From NCBI RefSeq assembly GCF_003032475.1, contig NZ_CP028369.1:5828001-5892000 (forward strand): a DNA stretch of 64,000 nt, given 5' to 3'. This document shows positions 42,278-52,304 of this stretch, piece after piece. The notes under the pieces were generated by a model. The model ran no database searches. It was not told the origin of the DNA and saw nothing but the letters and a program-made list of their open reading frames with translations. This DNA comes from Streptomyces sp. P3 (GTDB lineage: Bacteria; Actinomycetota; Actinomycetes; Streptomycetales; Streptomycetaceae). Positions within the stretch are counted from its first letter, which is position 1. Every line of letters begins with the position of its first letter. The position numbers were made by a program, and so were the translations under genes.

Positions 42278-45200
42278 CTAGCGGTGCCGCAGTCCGACCG
42301 TGATGACGCCGGCGACCTTCGTCATGATGCCGGTGTCGTGGACGACCTTCCCGTCCGACGTCTTCCAGATCCTGATGTGGAAGGTGTCCGGGCCGTCGGT
42401 CACGGTGACGCGGAAGCGGTAGCCGCTCTTGCCGTTGACCGTACCGGAGCCTTCCAGGACGGCCCGGTTGCCGGTCACCACGAGCCAGTCGAGGTGAGCG
42501 GACCGGAACTTGGTGAGAGGCGACCGCAGGTCGAGGGTGACCACGCCGGCCGGGGCCGAGGCTCCCGGCAGATAGCCGGCCGACAGGGAGAACTTCGGCT
42601 TGCCGCGGGACGCGGACAGGCCCGCGCCCAGCACCGGGCCGGCGGCCCGGTCGTACACGACCAGCTGGGGCAGGGTCGTGGTGGCCTTGCCGCCGTCGTC
42701 GTCGGTGACGGTGACCACCGGGCGGCGCAGACCGGCCGAGGTGTAGGTGTGCTCGGCCCGGCAGACGGACGCCGTGACGGTGCCCTTCGCCGGCCTGCTG
42801 CCGTCCTTCCAGTCGATCACGCAGGTGTGCGTGTCACGGGAGCCCGCGTCGGCGAACCGGACGGTGACGACCGCCGGCCGGCCGACCGACACCGGGGACT
42901 TGGGGCCGGTGGCGGAGGTGATCGAGGGAGCCGCGTTCGTCACGGTGACCACGGCCGTGTCGGTGCTGCGTCCGGCGGTCAGGGTGAGGGTGAACGTGCC
43001 GTCGTCGGTGCAGGTGACCGTCGTGCGGGTGGCCGTCGGCTCGGCGACCGTGCAGGGCGCGCCCTGCTCGACCGTCCACTTCGGGCTGCCCGCCCCGGAG
43101 AGCGTGCCGTTCAGGGCGATCCGGTCGCCCTCCACGCCCTTGGCGTCCGGACCGGCGTGCACGACGCCGACCGGGTCGATGCTCGTGAGCGTGGGCACGA
43201 CCTTCTTGATCAGCCCGTCGGCGTCGAACTCCAGCTTGTCGACGGTGGTCTCGCGGTGCATGCCGTCGCCGCCGGGGATCGCGAACCGGTGGTAGGCGAT
43301 GTACCAGTCGTCGGTGCCGGGCACGTTCACGACCGAGTGGTGGCCGGTGCCGAGGATGCCCTGTGCGGCGTCCTTCTCCAGGATCACGCCCTGCTTGGTC
43401 CAGGGGCCGGTGGGCGAGTCTCCGGTGGCGTAGGCGACCCGGTAGTTCTCGTCCCGGGTGTCGTTCTCCGACCACATGAAGTAGTAGACGCCCTTGCGCT
43501 TGACGACGAACGCGCCCTCGTTGTAGCCGCTCGGCGTGATGTCCTCGACCTTCGCGGTGTCGATCGAGGTCATGTCGTCGTTCAGCGGGACGACGTACCC
43601 GTGGCCGTTGCCGAAGTACAGATACGACTGGCCGTCTTCGTCGGTGAAGGCCGCCGGGTCGATCATCTGGCCGGGGAACTGGCCCGCCTTCAGCAGCGGC
43701 TTGCCGAGGGCGTCCTTGAAGGGGCCGGTGGGGGAGTCGGAGACGGCGACGCCGATGTTGGCGTCGGCGCAGAAGTAGAAGTAGTACTTACCGTTCTTCT
43801 CGGCGATGGTGGGCGCCCAGGCCCTGCTGTCGGCCCAGCTCACGTCGGGACCGAGGTCCAGGATGACGCCGTGGTCCGTCCAGTGCACCAGGTCGGTGGA
43901 GGAGTAGGCCTTGAACTGCGTGCCGCTCCAGCCCTCGAAGCCGTCGGTCGTCGGGTAGAGGTAGAAGGTGTCGCCGAAGCGGACGATGTTCGGGTCGGCG
44001 TTCAGCCCCGGCAGGACCGGGCTCTTCATGATGAGCGCGGACACTGTCCAGGTGCGCTTCTTGCCGTCGGAGCCGGTCACCTCGTAGGTCTGCGGCTTGC
44101 TGAAGTCGCGCAGCGTGCCGGAGGCCGGGCTGATGCCCGCGCCGTGCGCCAGGGTGAACTGCGGCGCCAGGGCGGTGACGTCGCTGCCCTCGGCCAGCGG
44201 CAGGACGACCGTGCTGTTCTTGTCGTTGATCAGCGCGTCGACCTTGAGCGCCGGGTGGGTCGCCGCGGCGATGCCGGTGGTGTTGCCGGCGAGCTCCAGG
44301 ACCTCGGCGGGCGTCAGGGCCCGGTTGTAGATCCGGAAGTCGTCGACCTCGCCCGCGAAGTACGGGTCCGGGGAGTACAGGGACTTGCCGATGTAGCCCG
44401 AGGCGTCCTTCGCCGCGTCGTACAGCTCGGACGGCTTGACGGTGACACCGTTCACGCGGGCGACTTCGGCGCCGTCCACGTAGAGGACCGCCGTCTGGGT
44501 GGCTCCGTCCAGGGTGACGGTGAGGTGCTTCCACTCGCCCGGGGTGAGCTGCGAGCCGCCGATCATCTGCTTCTCACCGGACCAGGTGGCCTTGGTGATC
44601 GCGGAGAACAGCTTGCCGCCGCCGTTGGAGGGGGTGGCGAAGAGGTACTTGTTGCTGTCCGGGCCGAGCCCGAACAGCCACTGGAAGTTGCCGCCGCCCT
44701 TCCACTTGACGTACGTGGAGACGGTGACGCTGTCGACGTTCTTGAGCACTCCGCCCGGGATCTTCACGTACGGCGAGTCGGAGGTGCTGGAGCCGCCGGA
44801 CATCTTGAACGAGCCGCCGTCGACGCCGGTTCCGAAGGCGGGCGTACGGACGTAGGTGCCGTGGAAGCCGTGGCCGCTGGAGTCACGGACGATGTTGCCG
44901 CCGCTCTCGTCGAAGCCGTAGTGCAGGAGCAGGTCGGCCGGGACGTCCGGGCCCTCGGCGGAGACCGTGACGTCGGCGTGGACCTCGATCGCCGCGTCGC
45001 CCGGCAGGTCGCCCTTCACCTTGAAGGAGCCGGCCTGCGCGTACTGCGACGCGTCCACGTCCGCCCAGGTGACGGTGACGGGCCGCTTCGCGCCGTCGGC
45101 GTACTCGGCGATCACGGTGGCCGGCAGAACCGGGGCCTCACCGATCCGCGTCTTCACCGACACGTCCTCGACGCCGGTGACGATCTGGTCCGGCTGGTAG

Positions 45201-47455
45201 GCGCGCAACAGCCGGTCGTACTCGGCCTGGGTGACCGGCAGGACGGTACCGTGGCGCGGCTTCGACGGCAGGTCGTAGCCGGTGGACGGGGTCCAGGCGC
45301 CGCCGGCGAGGTCCGTGGTCTCGAAGGGGATGTAGCCGCGGCCGCCGAACTCGTCGAGGAAGGCGTACCACTTCTCCTCGGTGTTGGACTTGAACACCAG
45401 CGGCCCCTCGGCCGCGTTCATCGCGCCCTTGCCGATGCCCTCGGCGACCGCGGTCCAGGAGAGGTTCAGCAGCGAGTTGCTCTTCTCCTCGAAGACGAAC
45501 TTGCTGTTGGGCGTGGAGGAGGTGTTGTTGCGCTCGTCCTTCGACAGGCGGAAGTACGTGCCGTCGTGCTGGATCACCGTGGAGTCGATGACCGAGTAGC
45601 CGCGGTCGATCCAGACCTTGGGCTCGCTGAAGGTGTAGAAGTCGCGGGTGGTGGCGTACATCATCCGGTTGTAGGTGTCGCCGGAGTGCGAGGCGTTGTC
45701 GTACAGCTTCGACGCCCAGAACACCACGTACTGGCCGAGCTGGGAGTCGTAGTACGCCTCGGGCGCCCAGGTGTTGCCCGCGCTGTCCGGGGAGACCTTC
45801 ACGAGGCGCTGGTTCGTCCAGTGGACGAGGTCGGTGGACTCCCACACCATGATGGACTTGCTGCCGCTGCGCTGCGAGCGGTCCCAGTCGCCGTTGCCGT
45901 AGATCCTGAGGTCGGTGGCGATCTGGTAGAACTTGTCGCCCTCGGGGGAGCGGATGATGAACGGGTCGCGCAGACCCTTCTCGCCGAGCGTGGAGGTCAG
46001 GACGGGCTTGCCGTCGTTCAGCTCACGCCACTTCAGCGGGTCGTTGCCCTTGCTGAGCGCCGCGTAGAGCTGTTCGCCGTCCGCGGTGCCCTCGCCGGTG
46101 AAGTAGCTGAACATGTAGCCCTTGAGGGCTTCCTTCTCGGGGAGTTCGGGGACCTTCGCGGTGAACGTGCGGGTCGTCTTCGCGTCCCCCTTGGCGACGG
46201 TCGCGGTCAGGTCGACCGTGGTGGCGCCGGCGCCGTGCGCGGGACGGTGGACCACACCGTCGGAGGAGACGACGTCCTCGCTCGCGGAGGACCAGGTCAC
46301 GGTGGTGCCGTAGGCGCCCGTCGCGGGGAGGGTGAGGTTGCCGCGGACGTCGTCCAGGTTGTGGACGGTGAGGGCCTTGGCGGCCTGCTCGGTGGCGGCC
46401 TTGTCGTCGAGGTCCGGCAGGACCGTGACGTCGAAGGTCCGGGTGGCGGAGACGGAGCCCTTCTTCAGGGTCGCGGTGAGCGTGGCGTGGCCGTCGGGTT
46501 CGCCCGCGGCCGGCCGGGTCACCTTGCCCGCGTCGGACACCACGTCGGTGTTGTCGCTGGACCAGGTGATCGTGGAGCCGCCGGCCGGGCCGGTCTTCGG
46601 CAGGGTCAGATCGGCGGTGACGGCGCTCGTGTCGCCCAGGGTCAGGGCGGCCTTGTCGTCCGCGACGCCCTGGGTGGCCACGGGCAGCGAGAGCTGCCCG
46701 ACCTCGCCGGCGTCCAGTGCGCGGTTGTACACGCGGAAGTCGCGCATGCTGCCCTTGAACAGCCGGTCGCCCGAGTAGACGGACTTGCCGATGGCGTTGG
46801 CGGTGGTCGTGCCCGAACCGATCGCGCCGGGGGTGATGGTCACCGACGTGTTGCGGGCGACCTCGACGCCGTCCTCGTACAGCACGCCCGTGGTGCCCGA
46901 CTGCGTGTAGGTGAGGTGCTTCCACACCGCGCGGGTCAGGTTGTGGGAGTCGGCCGGCTTGGTGTTCTGCTCGGTCGACCAGTTGCCGGTCGCGATCGAG
47001 GTGCGCAGGGAGTTGCCCGTGGTGAACAGGTATCCGTTGCCGTTGCCCGCGCTGGTGTTGCCGAAACCGTAGAGGAAGTACGGGGTGGCCTGCGCGGCGT
47101 CCATCTTCACGTCCATCGCGACGCTGATCGACGTCATGCCCTTCATCACGTCGTTCGGCACTTTGACGTAGGTGTCCGTGCCGTTGAAGGAGAGGCCCTG
47201 GCCGGACGAGGACCAGTCGGCGGTCCCGTTGACCGTGCCGTTCAGTCCGTGGCCGGAGGCGTCGGCGACCGTGGTGCCCGAGGCGCCGTCGAACTTGTAC
47301 CAGAGGGCCAGGCCCTCGGTGACGTCGGCGGCCTCCGTCGCCTGGACCGGAGTCGTGGCCACGGCCAGGCCCGCGATCAGGGCCACGGCGGTCAGTGCGG
47401 CCAGTCGTCCCGCCCCGCGCCCTGCCCGTCCTCGGAGTCTATGTCTGTGCGCCAT
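42278..47455 (-). CDS. Secreted dual-GH43 glycosidase with LamG modules
   Basis: This 1725-residue secreted enzyme has a signal peptide (1-42, LAALTAVALIAGLAVATTPV). Domains in order are: LamG/concanavalin A-like (about 45-257), Ig-like linkers (258-445), GH43-like beta-propeller 1 (about 447-735; GLRDPFIIRSPEG, VIDSTVIQHDGTYF, EGPLVFKS), a bacterial Ig-like domain, LamG 2 (about 838-1060), a small linker domain, GH43 propeller 2 (about 1143-1418; LNADPNIVRFGDTF, MIDPAAFTDEDG, YNEGAFVVKRKG), a PKD-like domain and a C-terminal beta domain. Both propellers keep plausible Asp-Asp-Glu catalytic residues. GH43 enzymes act on arabinan, xylan or galactan side chains. Two catalytic units in one chain suggest attack on mixed linkages such as arabinogalactan. 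Confidence 0.9.
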   Translation of the reverse strand: MAHRHRLRGRAGRGAGRLAALTAVALIAGLAVATTPVQATEAADVTEGLALWYKFDGASGTTVADASGHGLNGTVNGTADWSSSGQGLSFNGTDTYVKVPNDVMKGMTSISVAMDVKMDAAQATPYFLYGFGNTSAGNGNGYLFTTGNSLRTSIATGNWSTEQNTKPADSHNLTRAVWKHLTYTQSGTTGVLYEDGVEVARNTSVTITPGAIGSGTTTANAIGKSVYSGDRLFKGSMRDFRVYNRALDAGEVGQLSLPVATQGVADDKAALTLGDTSAVTADLTLPKTGPAGGSTITWSSDNTDVVSDAGKVTRPAAGEPDGHATLTATLKKGSVSATRTFDVTVLPDLDDKAATEQAAKALTVHNLDDVRGNLTLPATGAYGTTVTWSSASEDVVSSDGVVHRPAHGAGATTVDLTATVAKGDAKTTRTFTAKVPELPEKEALKGYMFSYFTGEGTADGEQLYAALSKGNDPLKWRELNDGKPVLTSTLGEKGLRDPFIIRSPEGDKFYQIATDLRIYGNGDWDRSQRSGSKSIMVWESTDLVHWTNQRLVKVSPDSAGNTWAPEAYYDSQLGQYVVFWASKLYDNASHSGDTYNRMMYATTRDFYTFSEPKVWIDRGYSVIDSTVIQHDGTYFRLSKDERNNTSSTPNSKFVFEEKSNSLLNLSWTAVAEGIGKGAMNAAEGPLVFKSNTEEKWYAFLDEFGGRGYIPFETTDLAGGAWTPSTGYDLPSKPRHGTVLPVTQAEYDRLLRAYQPDQIVTGVEDVSVKTRIGEAPVLPATVIAEYADGAKRPVTVTWADVDASQYAQAGSFKVKGDLPGDAAIEVHADVTVSAEGPDVPADLLLHYGFDESGGNIVRDSSGHGFHGTYVRTPAFGTGVDGGSFKMSGGSSTSDSPYVKIPGGVLKNVDSVTVSTYVKWKGGGNFQWLFGLGPDSNKYLFATPSNGGGKLFSAITKATWSGEKQMIGGSQLTPGEWKHLTVTLDGATQTAVLYVDGAEVARVNGVTVKPSELYDAAKDASGYIGKSLYSPDPYFAGEVDDFRIYNRALTPAEVLELAGNTTGIAAATHPALKVDALINDKNSTVVLPLAEGSDVTALAPQFTLAHGAGISPASGTLRDFSKPQTYEVTGSDGKKRTWTVSALIMKSPVLPGLNADPNIVRFGDTFYLYPTTDGFEGWSGTQFKAYSSTDLVHWTDHGVILDLGPDVSWADSRAWAPTIAEKNGKYYFYFCADANIGVAVSDSPTGPFKDALGKPLLKAGQFPGQMIDPAAFTDEDGQSYLYFGNGHGYVVPLNDDMTSIDTAKVEDITPSGYNEGAFVVKRKGVYYFMWSENDTRDENYRVAYATGDSPTGPWTKQGVILEKDAAQGILGTGHHSVVNVPGTDDWYIAYHRFAIPGGDGMHRETTVDKLEFDADGLIKKVVPTLTSIDPVGVVHAGPDAKGVEGDRIALNGTLSGAGSPKWTVEQGAPCTVAEPTATRTTVTCTDDGTFTLTLTAGRSTDTAVVTVTNAAPSITSATGPKSPVSVGRPAVVTVRFADAGSRDTHTCVIDWKDGSRPAKGTVTASVCRAEHTYTSAGLRRPVVTVTDDDGGKATTTLPQLVVYDRAAGPVLGAGLSASRGKPKFSLSAGYLPGASAPAGVVTLDLRSPLTKFRSAHLDWLVVTGNRAVLEGSGTVNGKSGYRFRVTVTDGPDTFHIRIWKTSDGKVVHDTGIMTKVAGVITVGLRHR

Positions 47456-47931
47456 GGGCGGACCGCCGTTTCAAACGTGTGACGTGATGTTGCTGGAGTG
47501 TCAAACGGTGTGCATGGCCGCGTCAAGACTTGCCGAACGATGTCCGACAGGTCGAACAATCTGGGTGGCGTCCAAGGCCTCGCGCGCGGTGCCGACGCGC
47601 CAACTCCGGCCGCCCGCCGAGTGTTACCACCGGCGCGGCCCGGCCGGGGAGACGGGGATGATCCGCCGGAGCACGCCGAGCCGGCGGCGGAAGTGCAGGG
47701 GTGTGGGGACGGTGTCATGGCCGCCGGTTCCCGGACCGCCTGGAGGGCCGGGCCGCAGTGGTGGCCGCGGCGGGCCGCGATGGCCACGGCCGCCTGAGCC
47801 GGCCCTGCGGCATCCCGGGGCAAACACGGTCCAATCGAGCGACACATGTGGTGAGTGGCCCGGCTCACATGGCCAACAAGGTCACCCACCGCCACGATGG
47901 GTCCCGTCACCGTCGGCTGAAGGGGTCCAGG
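47456..47931. other. 476-base divergent promoter region
   Basis: It separates the GH43 gene from pyc and should contain both promoters. Short open frames are present but with poor codon usage. Features seen are the CGTTTGA direct repeats near the GH43 side (47471-47508) and a loose CATGTG...CTCACATG inverted repeat about 60-90 bases before pyc. Confidence 0.5.
47471..47508 (-). promoter_or_regulatory. CGTTTGA direct repeats and TTGACA upstream of GH43 gene
   Basis: TCAAACG(G)TGTG occurs at 47471 and 47501, exactly 30 bp apart, about three DNA turns. On the minus strand the distal copy overlaps TTGACA (47504-47499), a good -35 hexamer, although no matching -10 is evident. A regulator binding both copies could control the glycosidase gene. 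Confidence 0.35.
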
Positions 47932-50900
47932 ATGTTCCGCAAGGTGCTGGTCGCCAACCGCGGCGAGATCGCGATTCGTGCATTCCGCGCCGGCTACGAG
48001 CTGGGCGCACGCACGGTCGCCGTCTTCCCGCACGAGGACCGCAACTCGCTGCACCGGCTGAAAGCCGACGAGGCGTACGAGATCGGCGAGCCGGGACACC
48101 CGGTGCGCGCCTACCTCTCCGTGGAGGAGGTCGTCGGCGCAGCGCGCCGGGCAGGCGCCGACGCCGTCTACCCGGGCTACGGGTTCCTCTCGGAGAACCC
48201 CGAACTCGCCCGCGCCTGCGAGGAGGCGGGCATCACCTTCGTGGGCCCCGACGCCCGCACCCTCGAGCTGACCGGCAACAAGGCGAGCGCGGTGGCCGCG
48301 GCGCGCGCCGCGGGCGTCCCCGTGCTCGGCTCGTCCGCACCCTCCAACGACGTCGACGAACTCGTCCGGGCCGCCGAGGAGATCGGCTTCCCGGTGTTCG
48401 TGAAGGCGGTCGCCGGCGGCGGCGGACGCGGCATGCGCCGGGTGGAGAACCCGGCCGCCCTGCGCGAGTCCATCGAGGCGGCGTCCCGCGAGGCGGCCTC
48501 CGCGTTCGGCGACCCCACCGTCTTCCTGGAGAAGGCCGTCGTCGACCCCCGCCACATCGAGGTGCAGATCCTCGCCGACGGCGAGGGCAACGTCATCCAC
48601 CTCTTCGAGCGCGACTGCTCCCTCCAGCGCCGCCACCAGAAGGTCATCGAGATGGCCCCCGCGCCGAATCTCGCCCCGGAGCTGCGCGACCGGATCTGCG
48701 CCGACGCGGTCCGCTTCGCCCGGCAGATCGGCTACCGCAACGCCGGCACCGTCGAGTTCCTCCTCGACCCCGCCGGCAACCACGTCTTCATCGAGATGAA
48801 CCCCCGCATCCAGGTCGAGCACACGGTGACCGAGGAGGTCACCGACGTCGACCTGGTCCAGGCCCAGCTGCGCATCGCCGCCGGCGAGACCCTCGCCGAC
48901 CTCGGCCTGTCACAGGAGACCGTCACCCTGCACGGCGCGGCCCTGCAGTGCCGTATCACCACCGAGGATCCCGCCAACGGCTTCCGCCCCGACACCGGCC
49001 GCATCAGCGCCTACCGCTCGCCGGGCGGCTCCGGCATCCGCCTCGACGGCGGCACCACCCACGCGGGCACCGAGATCAGCGCGCACTTCGACTCCATGCT
49101 GGTCAAGCTCACCTGCCGCGGACGGGACTTCCCGACCGCGATCGGACGCGCCCGGCGCGCCGTCGCCGAGTTCCGCATCCGCGGCGTCGCCACCAACATC
49201 CCGTTCCTGCAGGCCGTCCTGGACGACGCCGACTTCCAGGCCGGACGCGTCACCACGTCCTTCATCGAACAGCGTCCACACCTGCTCACCGCGCGCCACT
49301 CGGCCGACCGCGGCACCAAACTGCTGACCTACCTCGCCGACGTCACCGTGAACAAGCCGCACGGTGAGCGGCCCGACCTGATCGACCCGGTCGCCAAGCT
49401 GCCGGCGACGCCCGACGGTGAGCCGCCCGCGGGCTCCCGCCAACGGCTGGTCCACCTCGGCCCCGAGGGCTTCGCCCGCTGGCTGCGCGAGTCGCCGACC
49501 ATCGGCGTCACCGACACCACCTTCCGCGACGCCCACCAGTCCCTGCTGGCCACCCGGGTGCGCACCAAGGACCTCCTCGCCTCCGCCCCGCTGGTCGCCC
49601 GCACCCTGCCGAACCTGCTCTCCCTGGAGTGCTGGGGCGGCGCCACCTACGACGTCGCGCTGCGCTTCCTCGCCGAGGACCCCTGGGAGCGGCTGGCGGC
49701 CCTGCGCGAGGCCGTCCCGAACATCTGCCTCCAGATGCTGCTGCGCGGCCGCAACACCGTCGGCTACACCCCGTACCCGACGGAGGTCACCGACGCGTTC
49801 GTGCAGGAGGCCGCCGCCACCGGCATCGACGTCTTCCGCATCTTCGACGCCCTCAACGACGTCGGCCAGATGCGGCCCGCCATCGACGCCGTACGGGAGA
49901 CGGGCACGGCGGTCGCCGAGGTCGCCCTGTGCTACACCTCGGACCTGTCCGACCCGAACGAGCGCCTGTACACCCTCGACTACTACCTCCGTCTCGCCGA
50001 GCAGATCGTCGAGGCCGGCGCCCATGTCCTGGCCGTCAAGGACATGGCCGGCCTGCTGCGCGCCCCGGCCGCCGCCAAGCTCGTCTCGGCGCTGCGCCGC
50101 GAGTTCGACCTGCCGGTGCACCTGCACACCCACGACACCGCGGGCGGCCAGCTCGCCACCTACCTGGCCGCGATCCAGGCCGGCGCGGACGCCGTGGACG
50201 GCGCCGTCGCCTCCATGGCGGGCACCACCTCGCAGCCCTCGCTGTCGGCGATCGTCGCCGCGACCGACCACTCCGAGCGGCCCACCGGCCTCGACCTCCA
50301 GGCCGTCGGCGACCTCGAGCCGTACTGGGAGGGTGTCCGCAGGATCTACGCACCCTTCGAGGCCGGCCTCGCCTCCCCGACGGGGCGCGTCTACCACCAC
50401 GAGATCCCCGGCGGTCAGCTCTCCAACCTGCGCACCCAGGCCGTCGCGCTCGGCCTCGGCGACCGCTTCGAGGACATCGAGGCGATGTACGCCGCCGCCG
50501 ACCGCATTCTCGGCCACCTGGTCAAGGTCACCCCCTCGTCCAAGGTCGTCGGCGACCTCGCCCTGCATCTGGTCGGTGCCGGTGTCTCCCCGCAGGACTT
50601 CGAGGCCACGCCCGACCGGTACGACATCCCCGACTCCGTCATCGGCTTCCTGCGGGGCGAGCTCGGCACGCCGCCCGGCGGCTGGCCCGAGCCGTTCCGC
50701 AGCAAGGCCCTGCAGGGCCGCGGCGAGGCCAAGCCGGTCCAGGAGCTGAGCGCCGAGGACCGCGAAGGCCTGGAGAAGACCCGCCGCGCCACCCTCAACC
50801 GGCTGCTCTTCCCCGGCCCGACGCGTGATTTCGAGACCCACCGGCAGGCCTACGGCGACACCAGCGTCCTCGACAGCAAGGACTTCTTCTACGGTCTGCG

Positions 50901-51306
50901 CCAGGCCAAGGAGTACGCGGTCGACCTCGAGCCGGGCGTGCGTCTGCTGATCGAGCTGCAGGCCGTCGGCGAGGCCGACGAACGCGGTATGCGCACCGTC
51001 ATGTCCACCCTGAACGGCCAGCTGCGGCCCATCCAGGTCCGCGACAAGGCGGCGGCCTCCGACGTCCCCGTGACCGAGAAGGCCGACCGCACCGACCCCG
51101 GGCACGTCGCCGCCCCGTTCGCGGGCGTGGTCACCCTGGCGGTCGCCGAGGGCGACGAGGTGGAGGCGGGCGCGACCGTCGCCACCATCGAGGCGATGAA
51201 GATGGAGGCCACGATCACCGCGCCGAAGGCAGGCCGGGTGAGCAGGCTCGCCATCAACCGCATCCAGCAGGTGGAGGGCGGCGACCTGCTCGTGGTCGTC
51301 GGCTGA
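47932..51306 (+). CDS. pyc: Pyruvate carboxylase
   Basis: This 1124-residue biotin enzyme converts pyruvate, bicarbonate and ATP to oxaloacetate to refill the TCA cycle. It shows the complete single-chain layout. Biotin carboxylase is at about 1-450 (FRKVLVANRGEIAIRAFRAG, KAVAGGGGRGMRRV, FIEMNPRIQVEHTVTEEV). The carboxyltransferase follows at about 520-820 (GVTDTTFRDAHQSLLATRVR, MLLRGRNTVGY, HLHTHDTAGGQLATYLA). The C-terminal biotinyl domain has IEAMKMEAT with biotin acceptor K1090. Length matches the family (about 1125-1150). AAGGGG precedes the ATG; the upstream in-frame sequence lacks conservation. It appears monocistronic, followed by a hairpin. Confidence 0.97.
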   Translation: MFRKVLVANRGEIAIRAFRAGYELGARTVAVFPHEDRNSLHRLKADEAYEIGEPGHPVRAYLSVEEVVGAARRAGADAVYPGYGFLSENPELARACEEAGITFVGPDARTLELTGNKASAVAAARAAGVPVLGSSAPSNDVDELVRAAEEIGFPVFVKAVAGGGGRGMRRVENPAALRESIEAASREAASAFGDPTVFLEKAVVDPRHIEVQILADGEGNVIHLFERDCSLQRRHQKVIEMAPAPNLAPELRDRICADAVRFARQIGYRNAGTVEFLLDPAGNHVFIEMNPRIQVEHTVTEEVTDVDLVQAQLRIAAGETLADLGLSQETVTLHGAALQCRITTEDPANGFRPDTGRISAYRSPGGSGIRLDGGTTHAGTEISAHFDSMLVKLTCRGRDFPTAIGRARRAVAEFRIRGVATNIPFLQAVLDDADFQAGRVTTSFIEQRPHLLTARHSADRGTKLLTYLADVTVNKPHGERPDLIDPVAKLPATPDGEPPAGSRQRLVHLGPEGFARWLRESPTIGVTDTTFRDAHQSLLATRVRTKDLLASAPLVARTLPNLLSLECWGGATYDVALRFLAEDPWERLAALREAVPNICLQMLLRGRNTVGYTPYPTEVTDAFVQEAAATGIDVFRIFDALNDVGQMRPAIDAVRETGTAVAEVALCYTSDLSDPNERLYTLDYYLRLAEQIVEAGAHVLAVKDMAGLLRAPAAAKLVSALRREFDLPVHLHTHDTAGGQLATYLAAIQAGADAVDGAVASMAGTTSQPSLSAIVAATDHSERPTGLDLQAVGDLEPYWEGVRRIYAPFEAGLASPTGRVYHHEIPGGQLSNLRTQAVALGLGDRFEDIEAMYAAADRILGHLVKVTPSSKVVGDLALHLVGAGVSPQDFEATPDRYDIPDSVIGFLRGELGTPPGGWPEPFRSKALQGRGEAKPVQELSAEDREGLEKTRRATLNRLLFPGPTRDFETHRQAYGDTSVLDSKDFFYGLRQAKEYAVDLEPGVRLLIELQAVGEADERGMRTVMSTLNGQLRPIQVRDKAAASDVPVTEKADRTDPGHVAAPFAGVVTLAVAEGDEVEAGATVATIEAMKMEATITAPKAGRVSRLAINRIQQVEGGDLLVVVG

Positions 51307-51313
51307 CGGGGCC

Positions 51314-51339
51314 GTCGCCGGCGCTCACCCACCGGCGAC
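51314..51339. terminator. Bidirectional hairpin between pyc and GNAT gene
   Basis: GTCGCCGG and CCGGCGAC form a perfect 8-bp stem with a 10-base loop, 8 bases after the pyc stop and 39 bases from the convergent GNAT stop. Confidence 0.55.
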
Positions 51340-51377
51340 CGCGTACCGCCTCGCCGTCCGGTGCGGCGGCCTCGCGG

Positions 51378-52304
51378 TCACCGCAGGACGACCTCCCAGG
51401 TGTCCACGGCGTAGTGCAGGGTCATGCCGTGGCGGGCGTACAGTGCGGGCGCGCCGGTCGCGTTGGAGGTGTCCACGCCCAGCCCCACGGTGTCCCGCCC
51501 CCGGGCGGCGAACGCCGCGAACGCGTGCCGCAGCAGCAGCCCGGCGAGACCGCGCCCCCGGGCCTCGCGCAGGACGCCGAGGGCCGGGATCCACCCCATG
51601 GCCGCACGGTCGTCACGGGCCATCAGGAACCCGCAGTCCCCGGCGTCGTCGGTGGCGGCGATCCACACGAGGGACCAGTCGAGCCCGGCGGCGTCCAGGT
51701 CGTGCAGCCACCGCTCGTAGCGCCGCGGCTGGAAGTCGAAGTGCTCGGCGAACGCGGCCTGGAACAGCTCGTGGACGCGCCGCCGGTCCGCCTCCTCGGC
51801 ACAGGGCCGCAGCCGCACCCCGTCGGGCAGCCGTGGTGGCCGGTCGGCGGCCCGGTCCAGGCCCCGGCGCAGCACGTGATGGCGCCGTACCGCGGACCAC
51901 CCCCGCTCCCGCAGCAGCGAGACGTCCGTCGTGGGCCGTGCGTTGAGGTTCAGGTGCACCACGGCCCGCTCCGCGCCGTTCTCCCGGGCCTTCTCCAGCG
52001 CCCGTGCCTCCATCGCGGCCAGGACGAGCAGACCCTCCTCCTGTCGGTCGGGCAGGACGTAGTGGTCGATATCCACCCGCTCGCCGCCCGACTCGTCCCA
52101 CAACAGGCCGTAGACCACCGGCCGGTCCCCGTCGAAGGCGAGCCAGGAGTCGCGTCGAAGATCGACGTCGGGATGCCTCAGGTCCGCCTCGACGGAGTGC
52201 ACGTCCGTCTCGGGGCGGCCGATCTCGACGAGGTCGATCTCGTTGAGGAGCCCGGCGACCGCCGGAGCGTCGGCGAGGGCGGCGGGGCGCAGGAGGGAGA
52301 ACAT
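51378..52304 (-). CDS. Tandem GNAT acetyltransferase
   Basis: This 308-residue protein has two GNAT-fold halves. The N-terminal half (about 1-150: LRPAALADAPAVAGLLNEID, DHYVLPDRQEEGLLVLAAME) is degenerate at the acetyl-CoA loop. The C-terminal half (about 155-308) has WIPALGVLREARGRGLAGLL with the R-x-x-G-x-G/A pyrophosphate loop and TSNATGAPALYARHGM, so it is probably the active one. This two-domain layout resembles mycothiol synthase MshD, but similarity is not close enough to name it. A G-rich GGGAGG is nearly adjacent to the ATG, so the start could be slightly different. Confidence 0.85.
   Translation of the reverse strand: MFSLLRPAALADAPAVAGLLNEIDLVEIGRPETDVHSVEADLRHPDVDLRRDSWLAFDGDRPVVYGLLWDESGGERVDIDHYVLPDRQEEGLLVLAAMEARALEKARENGAERAVVHLNLNARPTTDVSLLRERGWSAVRRHHVLRRGLDRAADRPPRLPDGVRLRPCAEEADRRRVHELFQAAFAEHFDFQPRRYERWLHDLDAAGLDWSLVWIAATDDAGDCGFLMARDDRAAMGWIPALGVLREARGRGLAGLLLRHAFAAFAARGRDTVGLGVDTSNATGAPALYARHGMTLHYAVDTWEVVLR

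Noticed and set aside
41915..47482. 1855-codon open frame antisense to the GH43 gene
   Set aside because: It mirrors the minus-strand gene, has Val/Gly/Asp/Arg-rich low-complexity composition and no domain; long antisense frames are expected at this GC content.
47498..47797. 99-codon plus-strand frame between GH43 and pyc
   Set aside because: Codon usage is poor, there is no ribosome binding site, and the product is Arg/Pro/Gly-rich low complexity.
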